Positions 14,227 through 22,985 of a stretch of 64,000 bases of DNA are shown piece after piece. The notes under the pieces were generated by a model that saw only the letters and a list, made by a program, of their open reading frames with translations, did no database searches and was not told the DNA's origin. Source of the DNA: Saccharopolyspora rhizosphaerae. GTDB taxonomy: Bacteria; Actinomycetota; Actinomycetes; Mycobacteriales; Pseudonocardiaceae. Every line of letters starts with the position of its first letter. The stretch's first letter is position 1. The stretch spans positions 1-64,000 of the forward strand of contig NZ_RSAA01000002.1 in assembly GCF_003931915.1 (NCBI RefSeq). Reading direction: 5' to 3'. Both the position numbers and the translations under genes were made by a program.

Positions 14227-15771
14227 GTGAAGGGTTCCGAAGGCCTGCTGGCCACCGCCGCAGCCGCTGGGGTCGACGTCTGCTTCGCCAACCCCGGCAC
14301 CACCGAGATCCCGCTGGTCGAAGCCTTCGACCAGGTCCCCGAGGTACGGGCGGTGCTGGGCCTGTCCGAGGGCGTGGTCACCGGTGCCGCCGACGGCTAC
14401 GGTCGGATGACCGGCAGGCCCGCGCTCACCCTGCTGCACCTGGGTCCGGGCTTCGCCAACGGTATCGCGAACCTGCACAACGCGCGTCGGGCTCGTACGC
14501 CGATCGTCAACCTCATCGGTGAGCACGCGTCCTGGCACCAGTCCGCCGACGCCCCGCTCCACAGCGACATCGAGTCGCTGGCCAAGCCGGTGTCGGGCTG
14601 GGTGGGTCGCACGAGCTCGGCCGCCGCGGCCTCCGGCGAGTTCGCCGAGGCCTACCTCGCGGCGCTGCGGAACCACTCCCCCGCCACGCTGATCGCCGCC
14701 GCCGACCACATGTGGAGCCAGGGCGGCGTGCCCGCCACCGCACCCGCTGCTCCGCAGCGCCCGCAGGGGGACGAGCAGCAGATCGCCGAGGTGGCCAAGG
14801 TGCTCGCGGCCGGACGCCGTCCGGTGCTGCTTCTGGGCGGACAGGTCGTGGAGAGCCCCGAGGGCATCCGCACCGCCGTCCGGATCGCCGCCGCCGCAGG
14901 TGGGGCGGTGCTGGCCGAACGCGGCAGCGCCCGCGTCGAACGCGGACCAGGCATCCCGCCGGTGCCGGTGCTGCCGTACTTCCCGGAAGCGGTGACCGAA
15001 GCGCTGCAGGGTTACTCCGACCTCGTCCTCGTGGGAGCGCGCACCCCGGTGTCGTTCTTCGGCTACAAGGGCCAGCCCAGCCACCCGCTGCCCAGCGGGA
15101 TGGCGGTGCACGAACTGGCCGACAGCGACGCCGATGCGCTCCACGCCCTGGCCGCTCTGGCCGAGCGGACCGGCAGCGCGGCGGAGGAGCCGCCGCACGC
15201 CGAGCGCCCGGAGGTGGTGGCTCCGGCGGGTCCACTGGACGCGGACGCGATCGCGGCGGCGATCGTGCTCACCCAGCCGGAGAACTCGATCATCGTCAAC
15301 GAGGGCGTCTCGTCCTCGGCGTCCTACCCGGCGATCGCCGACGCCGCGCCCGCGCACTGCGAGCTCTCCCAGACCGGCGGCGCCATCGGGATGGGCATGC
15401 CGGTGGCCACGGGTGCCGCGATCGCGCGCCCGGACCGCCCGGTGATCAACCTGCAGGCGGACGGCAGCGCCGCCTACACCGTCCAGGCGCTGTGGACCCA
15501 GGCCCGCGAATCGCTCAACGTCACCACGGTGATCTGCTCGAACTCCCGGTACCGGATCCTCGACCACGAGCTGCAGCGCGCGGGCATCGACGACCCCGGT
15601 GCCGCGGCGGCATCCATGACCAGCCTGGCCGACCCCGCCGTCGACTGGCTGTCCGTGGCGCGGGGTTTCGGCGTGGAAGCCGTTCGCGTCACCACCGGCG
15701 AGGACCTGCTCAAGGCCCTCGGCCGGGCCCACGGGGAGCACGGCCCCCACCTGGTCGAAGCCGTGCTCTGA
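14227..15771 (+). CDS. Thiamine diphosphate-dependent enzyme, acetolactate synthase/benzoylformate decarboxylase-like
   Basis: A 514-aa protein with the three-domain ThDP fold. The N-terminal Pyr domain has the catalytic Glu in LSEGVVTGAADGYGR (about 50). A central domain includes the segment PVLLLGG. The C-terminal PP domain has QADGSAAYTVQALWTQ, ending in Asn of ICSN. The Mg/ThDP motif reads ADGS instead of the usual GDGS. Length and sequence fit the IlvB-like subgroup close to benzoylformate decarboxylase rather than biosynthetic acetolactate synthase, which is longer and FAD-bound. GTG 14227 is chosen because AGGAG lies six bases upstream; GTG 14221 sits inside that site. Substrate unknown. 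Confidence 0.83.
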   Translation: MKGSEGLLATAAAAGVDVCFANPGTTEIPLVEAFDQVPEVRAVLGLSEGVVTGAADGYGRMTGRPALTLLHLGPGFANGIANLHNARRARTPIVNLIGEHASWHQSADAPLHSDIESLAKPVSGWVGRTSSAAAASGEFAEAYLAALRNHSPATLIAAADHMWSQGGVPATAPAAPQRPQGDEQQIAEVAKVLAAGRRPVLLLGGQVVESPEGIRTAVRIAAAAGGAVLAERGSARVERGPGIPPVPVLPYFPEAVTEALQGYSDLVLVGARTPVSFFGYKGQPSHPLPSGMAVHELADSDADALHALAALAERTGSAAEEPPHAERPEVVAPAGPLDADAIAAAIVLTQPENSIIVNEGVSSSASYPAIADAAPAHCELSQTGGAIGMGMPVATGAAIARPDRPVINLQADGSAAYTVQALWTQARESLNVTTVICSNSRYRILDHELQRAGIDDPGAAAASMTSLADPAVDWLSVARGFGVEAVRVTTGEDLLKALGRAHGEHGPHLVEAVL

Positions 15772-15775
15772 CGCC

Positions 15776-15810
15776 GACGAGCCCCACCGCGTGGTGCGGT
15801 GGGGCTCGTC
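15776..15810. terminator. Bidirectional terminator between convergent genes
   Basis: A perfect 15-bp inverted repeat (15776-15790 with 15796-15810) and a 5-nt loop, placed between the ThDP enzyme stop and the korB stop. It can serve transcripts from both sides. Confidence 0.8.
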
Positions 15811-15831
15811 GTGGTCGTGACCCTGGACCGG

Positions 15832-16893
15832 TCAGATGGTCCAGGTGTCGTTGCCCGTCAGCAGCTTCTGCAGGTCGGCGGGTTTGCCCGCCTGCGCCTG
15901 GGAGACCTGCTCGCGGGCGAGGTCGTCGTAGGTCGGCCGCACCGTGTTCCGGAAGATGCCCGTGATCGCCGGGTTGAGCTCCTGGCCGCCGAGGCGGGAC
16001 AAGGCGAAGGCCAGCGACGGGTCCTCCCGCTCGGCGTCGTGCACCACGACGTCGTCGAAGTCCACTTCGGACAGCTTGGCGACGCGCAGGCCGTCCGCGC
16101 CCTGCACCACGCCGTACTGCTCGTCCTCCGGACCGAACACGATCGGCTCGCCGTGCTGGAGGGAGACGATCCGGCGCTGCCGCTCCTCGTTGTCCTTGAG
16201 GACGTCGAAGGCGCCGTCGTTGAAGATCGGGCAGTTCTGGTAGATCTCCACCAGCGCGCTGCCCCGGTGCTCGGCGGCGGCCTTGAGCGTCTCGGTGACG
16301 CCGGCCCGGTCCGAGTCGATCACCCGCGCCACGAACGAGGCCTCCGCGCCCAGCGCCAGCGACACCGGGTTGAACGGGTGGTCCAGCGAGCCCACCGGGG
16401 TGGACTTGGTGACCTTGCCGACCTCGCTGGTCGGCGAGTACTGGCCCTTGGTCAGCCCGTAGATCCGGTTGTTGAACAGCAGGATCTTCAGGTTCACGTT
16501 GCGGCGCAGCGCGTGGATGAGGTGGTTGCCGCCGATCGACAGCGCGTCGCCGTCACCGGTGACCACCCACACCGACAGGTCCTCCCGGGAAGTCGCCAGG
16601 CCGGTCGCGATGGCCGGGGCGCGCCCGTGGATGGAGTGCATCCCGTAGGTGTTCATGTAGTACGGGAACCGGGAGGAGCACCCGATGCCCGAGATGAACA
16701 CGATGTTCTCCCGCTTGAGCCCCAACGAGGGCAGGAAGCTCTGCACCGCGTTGAGCACGACGTAGTCACCGCAGCCGGGGCACCAGCGCACCTCCTGGTC
16801 GGACTTGAAGTCCTTGGCCTTCTGCGGCGCATCGGCGGCCGGCACCCCGGCCAGTCCGCCCAGCGACGGCATTCCCAGCTCGGTGGCGGTCAC
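15832..16893 (-). CDS. korB: 2-oxoglutarate:ferredoxin oxidoreductase, beta subunit
   Basis: A 353-aa KorB. It carries the ThDP/Mg motif GDGDALSIGGNH and the cysteines expected to hold a [4Fe-4S] cluster (WCPGCGDY, GIGCSSR and QNCPIFN). With KorA it converts 2-oxoglutarate and CoA to succinyl-CoA and CO2 while reducing ferredoxin. This is an oxygen-tolerant TCA-cycle alternative known in mycobacteria and relatives. The GTG start overlaps the korA stop by four bases (GTGA), which implies translational coupling. The 3' end faces the perfect hairpin at 15776-15810. Confidence 0.95.
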   Translation of the reverse strand: MTATELGMPSLGGLAGVPAADAPQKAKDFKSDQEVRWCPGCGDYVVLNAVQSFLPSLGLKRENIVFISGIGCSSRFPYYMNTYGMHSIHGRAPAIATGLATSREDLSVWVVTGDGDALSIGGNHLIHALRRNVNLKILLFNNRIYGLTKGQYSPTSEVGKVTKSTPVGSLDHPFNPVSLALGAEASFVARVIDSDRAGVTETLKAAAEHRGSALVEIYQNCPIFNDGAFDVLKDNEERQRRIVSLQHGEPIVFGPEDEQYGVVQGADGLRVAKLSEVDFDDVVVHDAEREDPSLAFALSRLGGQELNPAITGIFRNTVRPTYDDLAREQVSQAQAGKPADLQKLLTGNDTWTI

Positions 16894-18770
16894 GCGGACA
16901 CCCCCTGCACGACATCGATGAGCACGTTCTGCAGTTCTTCTGCTTGGAAGGGCAGGCCTGCGACCTTGGTGTAGGACTGCACGTCGACGAGGTAGCGGGC
17001 GCGCAGCAGCGTCGCCAGCTGGCCGAGGTTCATCTCCGGCACGATCACCTGGTCGTAGCCGCGCAGCACCTCGCCGAGGTTGGCCGGCATCGGGTTGAGG
17101 TGGCGCAGGTGCGCCTGGGCGACCGGCAGGCCCTGGGCCCGCACCCGCCGGCACGCCGCGCCGATCGGCCCGAACGACGAGCCCCAGCCCAGCACCAGCA
17201 CCCGGGCCTCGCCCGAGGGGTCGTCGACGGTGACGTCGGGGACGTCGATGCCGTCGATCTTGCGCTGCCGCAGCCGGACCATGTGGTCGTGGTTGTCCGG
17301 GTCGTAGGAGATGTTGCCCTTGCCGTCGGCCTTCTCCAGGCCACCGACCCGGTGCTCCAGCCCCGGCGTGCCCGGCACCGCCCACTCGCGGGCGAGGGTC
17401 TCCTCGTCGCGCACGTACGGCCAGAACTCGCCCGAGCCGTCGGCGGCGTTGGGTTCGGTCGCGAACCGCACGCGCAGGTCCGGCAGCGAGGACACGCCCG
17501 GGATCAGCCACGGCTCGGAGCCGTTGGCGATCGCCCCGTCCGACAGCAGCAGCACGGGCGTGCGGTACTCCAGCGCGATCCGCGCCGCGTCCAGCGCGAT
17601 CTCGAAGCAGTCCGCCGGCGAGCACGGCGCCAGCACCGGCACCGGCGATTCGCCGTTGCGGCCGTGGAGCGCCTGCATCAGGTCGGCCTGCTCGGTCTTG
17701 GTCGGCAGACCGGTCGAGGGCCCCCCGCGCTGGATGTCGCACACCAGCAGCGGCAGCTCCAGCGTCACCGCCAGACCGATCGTCTCCGACTTCAGCGCCA
17801 GACCCGGACCCGAGGTGGTCGTCACACCCAGCGAACCGCCGAAGGACGCGCCCAGGGCGGCACCCACACCGGCGATCTCGTCCTCGGCCTGGAACGTGGT
17901 GACGCCGAAGTTCTTGTGCTTGGCCAGCTCGTGCAGCACGTCCGAGGCCGGGGTGATCGGGTAGGTGCCCAGGAACACCGGCAGCTCGCTGCGCTGCCCG
18001 GCGGCCACGATCCCGTACGCCAGCGCGGCGTTACCGGTGATCTGCCGGTAGGTGCCCTCCGGCAGCTTGGCCGGGGCGACCTCGTAGGTCACCGCGAAGG
18101 ACTCGGTGGTCTCGCCGTAGTTCCACCCGGCCCGGAACGCCAGCACGTTGGCCTCGGCGATGTCGGGCTTCTTGGCGAACTTCTCCCGCAGGAACCGCTC
18201 GGTGCCCTCGGTCGGCCGGTGGTACATCCACGACAGCAAGCCCAGGGCGAACATGTTCTTGCACCGCGCGGCGTCCTTCTTGCCGAGCCCGGTCTCCGCC
18301 AGCGCACCCTGGGTCAGCGTCCCCATCGCCACCCGGTGCACCGCGTAGAGGTCGTCGAGGACCTCGCCCTCCAGCGGGTCGGCGTCGTAGCCGACCTTGG
18401 TGAGGTTGCGCTTGGTGAACTCGTCGGTGTTGACGATGAGGATCCCACCATGCGGAAGGTCCGCGAGGTTCGCCTTCAACGCGGCCGGGTTCATCGCCAC
18501 GAGCACGTCCGGCCGGTCACCCGGGGTGAGGATGTCGTAGTCGGCGAAGTGCAGCTGGAAGCTCGACACACCCGGCAGCGTGCCCGCGGGGGCCCGGATC
18601 TCGGCCGGGAAGTTCGGCAGCGTGGCCAGGTCGTTCCCGAAGGCCGCGGCCTCCGAGGTGAAACGATCGCCGGTCAGCTGCATGCCATCACCGGAATCAC
18701 CGGCGAAGCGGATGACGACCCGGTTGAGCTGCCGGGTGCCGTTCGTCCGGTGTCCGTTCGTCGCGCCCAA
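16890..18770 (-). CDS. korA: 2-oxoglutarate:ferredoxin oxidoreductase, fused gamma-alpha subunit
   Basis: A 626-aa protein in which the gamma-type domain (about 18-200, beginning RFAGDSGDGMQLTGDR) is fused to the pyrimidine-binding alpha domain (about 215-626, with YPITPASDVLHELA and TTSGPGLALKSE). This is the usual actinobacterial KorA form. It pairs with KorB, encoded directly downstream with a 4-bp overlap. The start is TTG, with GAAGGGG about ten bases upstream; no ATG or GTG occurs in frame before the conserved domain, so TTG is the best choice. The promoter must lie in the 350-bp gap to the divergent esterase gene. Confidence 0.95.
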   Translation of the reverse strand: MGATNGHRTNGTRQLNRVVIRFAGDSGDGMQLTGDRFTSEAAAFGNDLATLPNFPAEIRAPAGTLPGVSSFQLHFADYDILTPGDRPDVLVAMNPAALKANLADLPHGGILIVNTDEFTKRNLTKVGYDADPLEGEVLDDLYAVHRVAMGTLTQGALAETGLGKKDAARCKNMFALGLLSWMYHRPTEGTERFLREKFAKKPDIAEANVLAFRAGWNYGETTESFAVTYEVAPAKLPEGTYRQITGNAALAYGIVAAGQRSELPVFLGTYPITPASDVLHELAKHKNFGVTTFQAEDEIAGVGAALGASFGGSLGVTTTSGPGLALKSETIGLAVTLELPLLVCDIQRGGPSTGLPTKTEQADLMQALHGRNGESPVPVLAPCSPADCFEIALDAARIALEYRTPVLLLSDGAIANGSEPWLIPGVSSLPDLRVRFATEPNAADGSGEFWPYVRDEETLAREWAVPGTPGLEHRVGGLEKADGKGNISYDPDNHDHMVRLRQRKIDGIDVPDVTVDDPSGEARVLVLGWGSSFGPIGAACRRVRAQGLPVAQAHLRHLNPMPANLGEVLRGYDQVIVPEMNLGQLATLLRARYLVDVQSYTKVAGLPFQAEELQNVLIDVVQGVSA

Positions 18771-19122
18771 TTGATCCGTTCCCCTTCAATTGCAGGCAAC
18801 GTTCGTCTAGTGGCGAACGATACAGGTAGTGGCGTGGCGGCGATCACGGAGTCGATCTTGCCGATCACCGTCTGCACGCCCCCACGCGGAACGATCCAGT
18901 TCCGGATTCCCGCGCAGGCTGGAGGACCTGTATCGATGGTGCAATCCCGGACTGCGCGGACGCCACGACGGGGAGACCGGGAATACTGTGATCTGCCACA
19001 CGATCAGCACTTCTCCTGGCGTGCGGCGACGATCGCTCAACTGGCCGATGCCCAGCTGGGCCCCCGTCGGCTTACATCTCAGGCCGGACCACCAGTCCGG
19101 TCGAGCCCGACGTGGAGGAACC
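18771..19122. promoter_or_regulatory. Divergent promoter region, korAB and esterase
   Basis: A 352-bp intergenic region between divergent genes with no supportable ORF. An inverted repeat CGTTCG-N8-CGAACG lies at 18800-18819, about 30 bp upstream of the korA start, in a position where an operator could block korAB transcription. Nothing else stands out. Confidence 0.4.
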
Positions 19123-20055
19123 ATGCCGCTGCATCCGGAAGCCGAGTCGTTCGTCGCGCAGATCCGGGAGCTGGCTCCCGACCTCGGTGGCGAGCTGGCC
19201 GATGCCGCGACGGCCCGCCGCTCGGCGAGCGCGCGTGGCCGGCAGCGCCCGCGGCCGGACGTCCAACGGGTCGAGGAGCGGCTCATCCCGGGCTCTTACG
19301 GGGTCGACGTGCCGGTGCGGATCTACTGGCCGAGCACCGAGGTCGGCGTGCCGGTGGTCGTGTACTTCCACGGCGGCGGCTGGGTCGTCGGCGACCTGGA
19401 GACCCACGACAGCTTCGCGCGGTCGATGGCCAACGGGACGGGTGCGGTCGTGATCTCCGTGGACTACCGGCTGGCCCCGGAGCACCGCTACCCCGCGGCT
19501 GTCGAGGACGCCTACTCCGCCACCGTGTGGGCCGCGGCGCACGCCGAAGAGCTCGGCGGTGACGCCTCGCGCCTGGCCGTGGCCGGTGACAGCGCGGGCG
19601 GAAACCTGGCGACGGTCACCGCGCTGCAGTGCCAGGAGCGCGGAACCCCCGACTTGGCCTTCCAGCTGCTGCTCTACCCGGTCACCGACCACGACTTCAG
19701 CACACCGTCCTACGTGGACAGCGGCCCGGACTGCCTGCTCACCAAGCAGGACATGATGTGGTTCTGGGACGAGTACGCGCCGGACCTGGAGGTTCGCGAC
19801 CACCCGCACGCCTCCCCGCTACGCGCCGACGACCTGACCGGACTGCCACCCGCGCACGTGCTCACCTCGGGCAGGGACCCGCTGCGCAGCGAGGGGCAGC
19901 GCTACGCCGAACGGCTCGCGGAAGCGGGCGTGCCGACGTCGACCCAGCACTGCCAAGGCCTGTTCCACGGCTTCGCCCCGGACGCCGAGCGCATGCCGGT
20001 GGCCGCTGCGGCGATGCGCGAGGTCTACGCGGTGGTCCGCGCCGCGCTCGGCTAG
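19123..20055 (+). CDS. Alpha/beta hydrolase (HSL-type esterase/lipase)
   Basis: The 310-aa protein belongs to the hormone-sensitive-lipase family of esterases. It shows the oxyanion motif YFHGGGWVVGD, the Ser nucleophile in GDSAGGN, Asp in the segment SGRDPLRSEGQ, and His in LFHGFA. It has no signal peptide, so it is cytoplasmic and probably hydrolyses short acyl esters. ATG 19123 follows GGAGG at good spacing. The flavin disulfide reductase gene begins 47 bp downstream on the same strand and may be co-transcribed. The physiological ester is unknown. Confidence 0.9.
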   Translation: MPLHPEAESFVAQIRELAPDLGGELADAATARRSASARGRQRPRPDVQRVEERLIPGSYGVDVPVRIYWPSTEVGVPVVVYFHGGGWVVGDLETHDSFARSMANGTGAVVISVDYRLAPEHRYPAAVEDAYSATVWAAAHAEELGGDASRLAVAGDSAGGNLATVTALQCQERGTPDLAFQLLLYPVTDHDFSTPSYVDSGPDCLLTKQDMMWFWDEYAPDLEVRDHPHASPLRADDLTGLPPAHVLTSGRDPLRSEGQRYAERLAEAGVPTSTQHCQGLFHGFAPDAERMPVAAAAMREVYAVVRAALG

Positions 20056-20102
20056 CGCTTGCGCGCTCCCGGTGGTGCGCTGGAGCTACGCGCGGAACGG
20101 GG

Positions 20103-21470
20103 GTGACCGAGGTGACTGACGAGGTCGATGTCGTGGTGGTCGGCATGGGACCCGGCGGCGAGGACGTTGCGGCCAGGCTCGCACGTGCCGGGTTGTCCGT
20201 GGTCGGCGTGGAATCACGCCTGGTCGGCGGCGAGTGCCCGTACTACGCGTGCGTGCCCACCAAGATCATGGTGCGTGCGACCGACGCGCTCGCCGAAGCC
20301 CGACGGGTGCCGGAGCTGGCGGGGTCGAACACGGTGACGCCGGACTGGTCGCCGGTGGCCGCGCGCATCCGCGACGAGGCCACGACCGGGTGGAACGACG
20401 AGGCCGCCGTCCGCCGCTTCGAGGACGCCGGAGGCCGGCTGGTGCGCGGCGTCGGCAGCATCACGGCTCCGGGCGAGGTGACCGTGGGTGAGCAGGTGCT
20501 GCGCGCTCGGCGCGCCATCGTGCTCAACCCGGGCACCGAACCGGCGGTCCCGCCCATCGAGGGCTTGGCCGGCACCCCGTACTGGACCAACCGCGAAGCC
20601 GTGGCCGCCGAACGGGTCCCGCAGTCGCTGATCGTGCTGGGCGGCGGCCCGGTCGGCATGGAGTTCTCGCAGGTCTTCGCCCGTTTCGGAGCCGAGGTCA
20701 CCCTCGTCGAGGCCAAGCCGCAGCTGTTGCCGCTGGCCGAGCCCGAAGCCGCCGAGGTCATCACCGACTGCCTGCTGGAGGAAGGGCTGCGCGTGCGGGT
20801 GGGCAGCACCGTGCAGGGGGTGCGGCACGACGGGACCTTCCACGTCACGACCGAGGGCGAGGAGTTCGAGGCCGAAGCCCTGCTGGTGGCCACCGGTCGG
20901 CGCACCGACCTGCGTGCCCTGGGCGTGGCGGCGGTGGGACTGGACGACTCGGCGGGGACGATCGACGTCGACGAGCGGATGCGCGCCGCCGACGGCGTGT
21001 GGGCGGTGGGCGACGTCACCGGCCGTGGCGCGTACACGCACACCTCGGTGTACCAGTCACGGATCGCGGCGGCCGACATCCTGGGGGAGCCCAGCCCCCC
21101 GGCCGACTACCGCGCGATGCCCTCGGTGACCTTCACCGACCCGGAGGTGGCGTTGGTCGGGCTCACCGAGACCCAGGCCGTCGCCGAGCACGACCGCGTC
21201 CGCACCGCGCTGTCCCGGTTGCCCGAGTCGCCCAGGGGCTTCATCCACAAGGTCGGCAACGAGGGGTTGGTGAAGCTGGTGGCCGACACCGGGCGCGGCG
21301 TGCTGGTCGGCGCCACGGTCGTCGGGCCCGCCGGCGGCGAGATCGTCGGCGCGCTCGCCGTCGCGGTCCACGCCGAGGTCCCCGTCGCGAGCCTCAACGA
21401 GATGATCTTCGCCTACCCCACCTTCCACCGAGCGATCCAGCCAGCGCTCGAAGAGCTCGCAGCGTCCTAG
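20103..21470 (+). CDS. FAD-dependent pyridine nucleotide-disulfide oxidoreductase family protein
   Basis: About 455 aa. The N-terminal FAD motif is VVVGMGPGGEDVAARL, and the NAD(P) Rossmann motif is VLGGGPVGMEFSQVF. The redox pair C-x4-C occurs as GGECPYYACVPTK, matching the fold of lipoamide dehydrogenase and mercuric reductase but with an unusual CPYYAC core. The C-terminal dimerisation domain has YPTFHRA where classic members have HPTxxE, so the catalytic His and Glu are missing. It is therefore probably not a lipoamide dehydrogenase; a quinone or small-molecule reductase is more likely. GTG 20103 or GTG 20112 could be the start; the choice is uncertain. Confidence 0.82.
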   Translation: MTEVTDEVDVVVVGMGPGGEDVAARLARAGLSVVGVESRLVGGECPYYACVPTKIMVRATDALAEARRVPELAGSNTVTPDWSPVAARIRDEATTGWNDEAAVRRFEDAGGRLVRGVGSITAPGEVTVGEQVLRARRAIVLNPGTEPAVPPIEGLAGTPYWTNREAVAAERVPQSLIVLGGGPVGMEFSQVFARFGAEVTLVEAKPQLLPLAEPEAAEVITDCLLEEGLRVRVGSTVQGVRHDGTFHVTTEGEEFEAEALLVATGRRTDLRALGVAAVGLDDSAGTIDVDERMRAADGVWAVGDVTGRGAYTHTSVYQSRIAAADILGEPSPPADYRAMPSVTFTDPEVALVGLTETQAVAEHDRVRTALSRLPESPRGFIHKVGNEGLVKLVADTGRGVLVGATVVGPAGGEIVGALAVAVHAEVPVASLNEMIFAYPTFHRAIQPALEELAAS

Positions 21471-21521
21471 TGGGCGCGACGGGAACCGCGTGCTCCAGGG
21501 TGTGGCGATCACACCGGCGCC

Positions 21522-21566
21522 GCCGCAGGTTCTGAAGGCGTCGTGGCGGGCACGCCGGGCCGCCGC
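21522..21566 (+). repeat. Dispersed intergenic repeat, copy A
   Basis: This stretch in the gap 21471-21622 aligns with the complement of 27451-27495 and, more weakly, with 53929-53966. The shared core starts GCCGCAGGTTCTGA and continues with TCGTGGCGGGCACGCCG-like sequence. All three copies are outside coding regions. It may be a small palindromic intergenic element or the remains of one. Confidence 0.5.
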
Positions 21567-21622
21567 GCGTTCGAACGCAGCAGAGTGGCGAACCGCCACG
21601 CGGAGCGAGCTTTCACCGGGGG

Positions 21623-22858
21623 CTAGTCGCGGCCGCCGCTGCGGTTGCGCTTGCGCTCGTACATGTCCTGGTCCGCCGCGTGCAGCAGCTGATCGCGGGT
21701 CACCTCGGGGTCGTTGGTGATGGCGTGGCCGACGCTGGTGCGCAGCTCTACGGTCCGGCCGCCGATGGTCACGTCCCTGTTGAGCTGCTGCTCGATGCGG
21801 TCACGCAGCGCCGCGGCCTCGGCCGCGGTGTTGACGACGGTCACCACGACGAACTCGTCGCCCCCGATGCGGGCCACCGCGTCGCCTCCGCGCACGGCGC
21901 CCTGCAACGCCTTGGCGGCGGCGACGATGACCTTGTCGCCGGCCAGGTGGCCGTAGCGGTCGTTGAAGGGTTTGAGGTCGTCCAGGTCGGCGAGCACGAC
22001 CAGCAACATCCCGTCCCCGCTCGCGATCCGCTTGAGCCCGAGGTCCATCAGGTCGGACAGCAAGGTGCGGTTGGCCAGCCCGGTGAGCGGGTCGTGCAGC
22101 GCCAGCTGCGCCAGGTGCGCGTCGGCGAGCCGGCGTTCGCCGACGTCGTCGTACTGGCTCACCACGAACGCGGGCGCTCCGTCGGCACCGGGAACGGCGG
22201 TGGCGCGGATCAGCATCCAGATCGGGTGGCCCTTCTTGTGCCGGTAGCGCTTCTCGATGCTGAGGGTCTCCACGACGCCGTGCACGAGGTCCTCGAGCAG
22301 GGCAGGGCCCCGGTCGTCGTCCTCCTCGTAGGTCACCTCGCTGAAGTGCATGCCGACCATCTCGTCGCGGGTGTAGCCGAGCATGTCGCAGAGCGTGTCG
22401 TTGACCTCGGTCCAGTGGCCCTTCAGGTCCAGCAGCGCCATGCCGATCGGCGCGTTGTGGAAGCTGCGCTGCCAGAGCAGTTCCGCCTCGCGACGGCGGG
22501 TGATGTCCTGGCTCTGCGACAGGAAGCGGACGGGTTCGCCGTTCTCGTCGCGGATGAACGAGCGCGACACCAGCACCCAGATCACGCTGCCGTCGGCGCG
22601 GATGTAGCGCTTCTCCAGCGGTTCTTCCGCTTCGATCGGGCCTTCGTCGTCGATGTCGTCCGGGTGTGTGATGGCCCGGTAGTCGAGTCCGATCAGCTCA
22701 TCCCGCGCATAGCCCAGCATTCGGCAGAACGCCGCGTTGACGTGCAGGTACTTGCCCTGCAAGTCGAGGATCGCCATGGCCGCTGCCGACTGCTCGAAGA
22801 GCGTCTGCCACAGTGCGGCGTCGGCGTGCTCGCCGCTCGGCTCCGAGGGGATGGACAT
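21623..22858 (-). CDS. Diguanylate cyclase with two PAS domains
   Basis: A 411-aa soluble protein: PAS 1 (about 12-130), PAS 2 (about 135-250), then a GGDEF domain (about 260-411). The active-site motif is intact (ARIGGDEF, about 330). An RxxD product-inhibition site (RGGD) sits exactly five residues before it, so it should make c-di-GMP from GTP and be feedback-inhibited. There is no EAL domain and no membrane segment. The PAS domains presumably sense a small ligand, redox state or oxygen. The ATG start has only a weak ribosome binding site. It is divergent from a GntR regulator gene 127 bp away. Confidence 0.93.
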   Translation of the reverse strand: MSIPSEPSGEHADAALWQTLFEQSAAAMAILDLQGKYLHVNAAFCRMLGYARDELIGLDYRAITHPDDIDDEGPIEAEEPLEKRYIRADGSVIWVLVSRSFIRDENGEPVRFLSQSQDITRRREAELLWQRSFHNAPIGMALLDLKGHWTEVNDTLCDMLGYTRDEMVGMHFSEVTYEEDDDRGPALLEDLVHGVVETLSIEKRYRHKKGHPIWMLIRATAVPGADGAPAFVVSQYDDVGERRLADAHLAQLALHDPLTGLANRTLLSDLMDLGLKRIASGDGMLLVVLADLDDLKPFNDRYGHLAGDKVIVAAAKALQGAVRGGDAVARIGGDEFVVVTVVNTAAEAAALRDRIEQQLNRDVTIGGRTVELRTSVGHAITNDPEVTRDQLLHAADQDMYERKRNRSGGRD

Positions 22859-22985
22859 ACGGAACGAACCATAACCGCCGGGCAGCAGGACCGCATCGAA
22901 CGACGGGGACGACGGCTACGCGCAGGGCGCTGAACACGGTGCGTTACGATCCGGCCACGGTTCAGTCGAGCGCGGAGCGTGTGCG

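Noticed and set aside
13231-15750. Long minus-strand frame across the epoxide hydrolase and ThDP enzyme genes
   Set aside because: Antisense to two well-supported genes, and it runs through a terminator hairpin.
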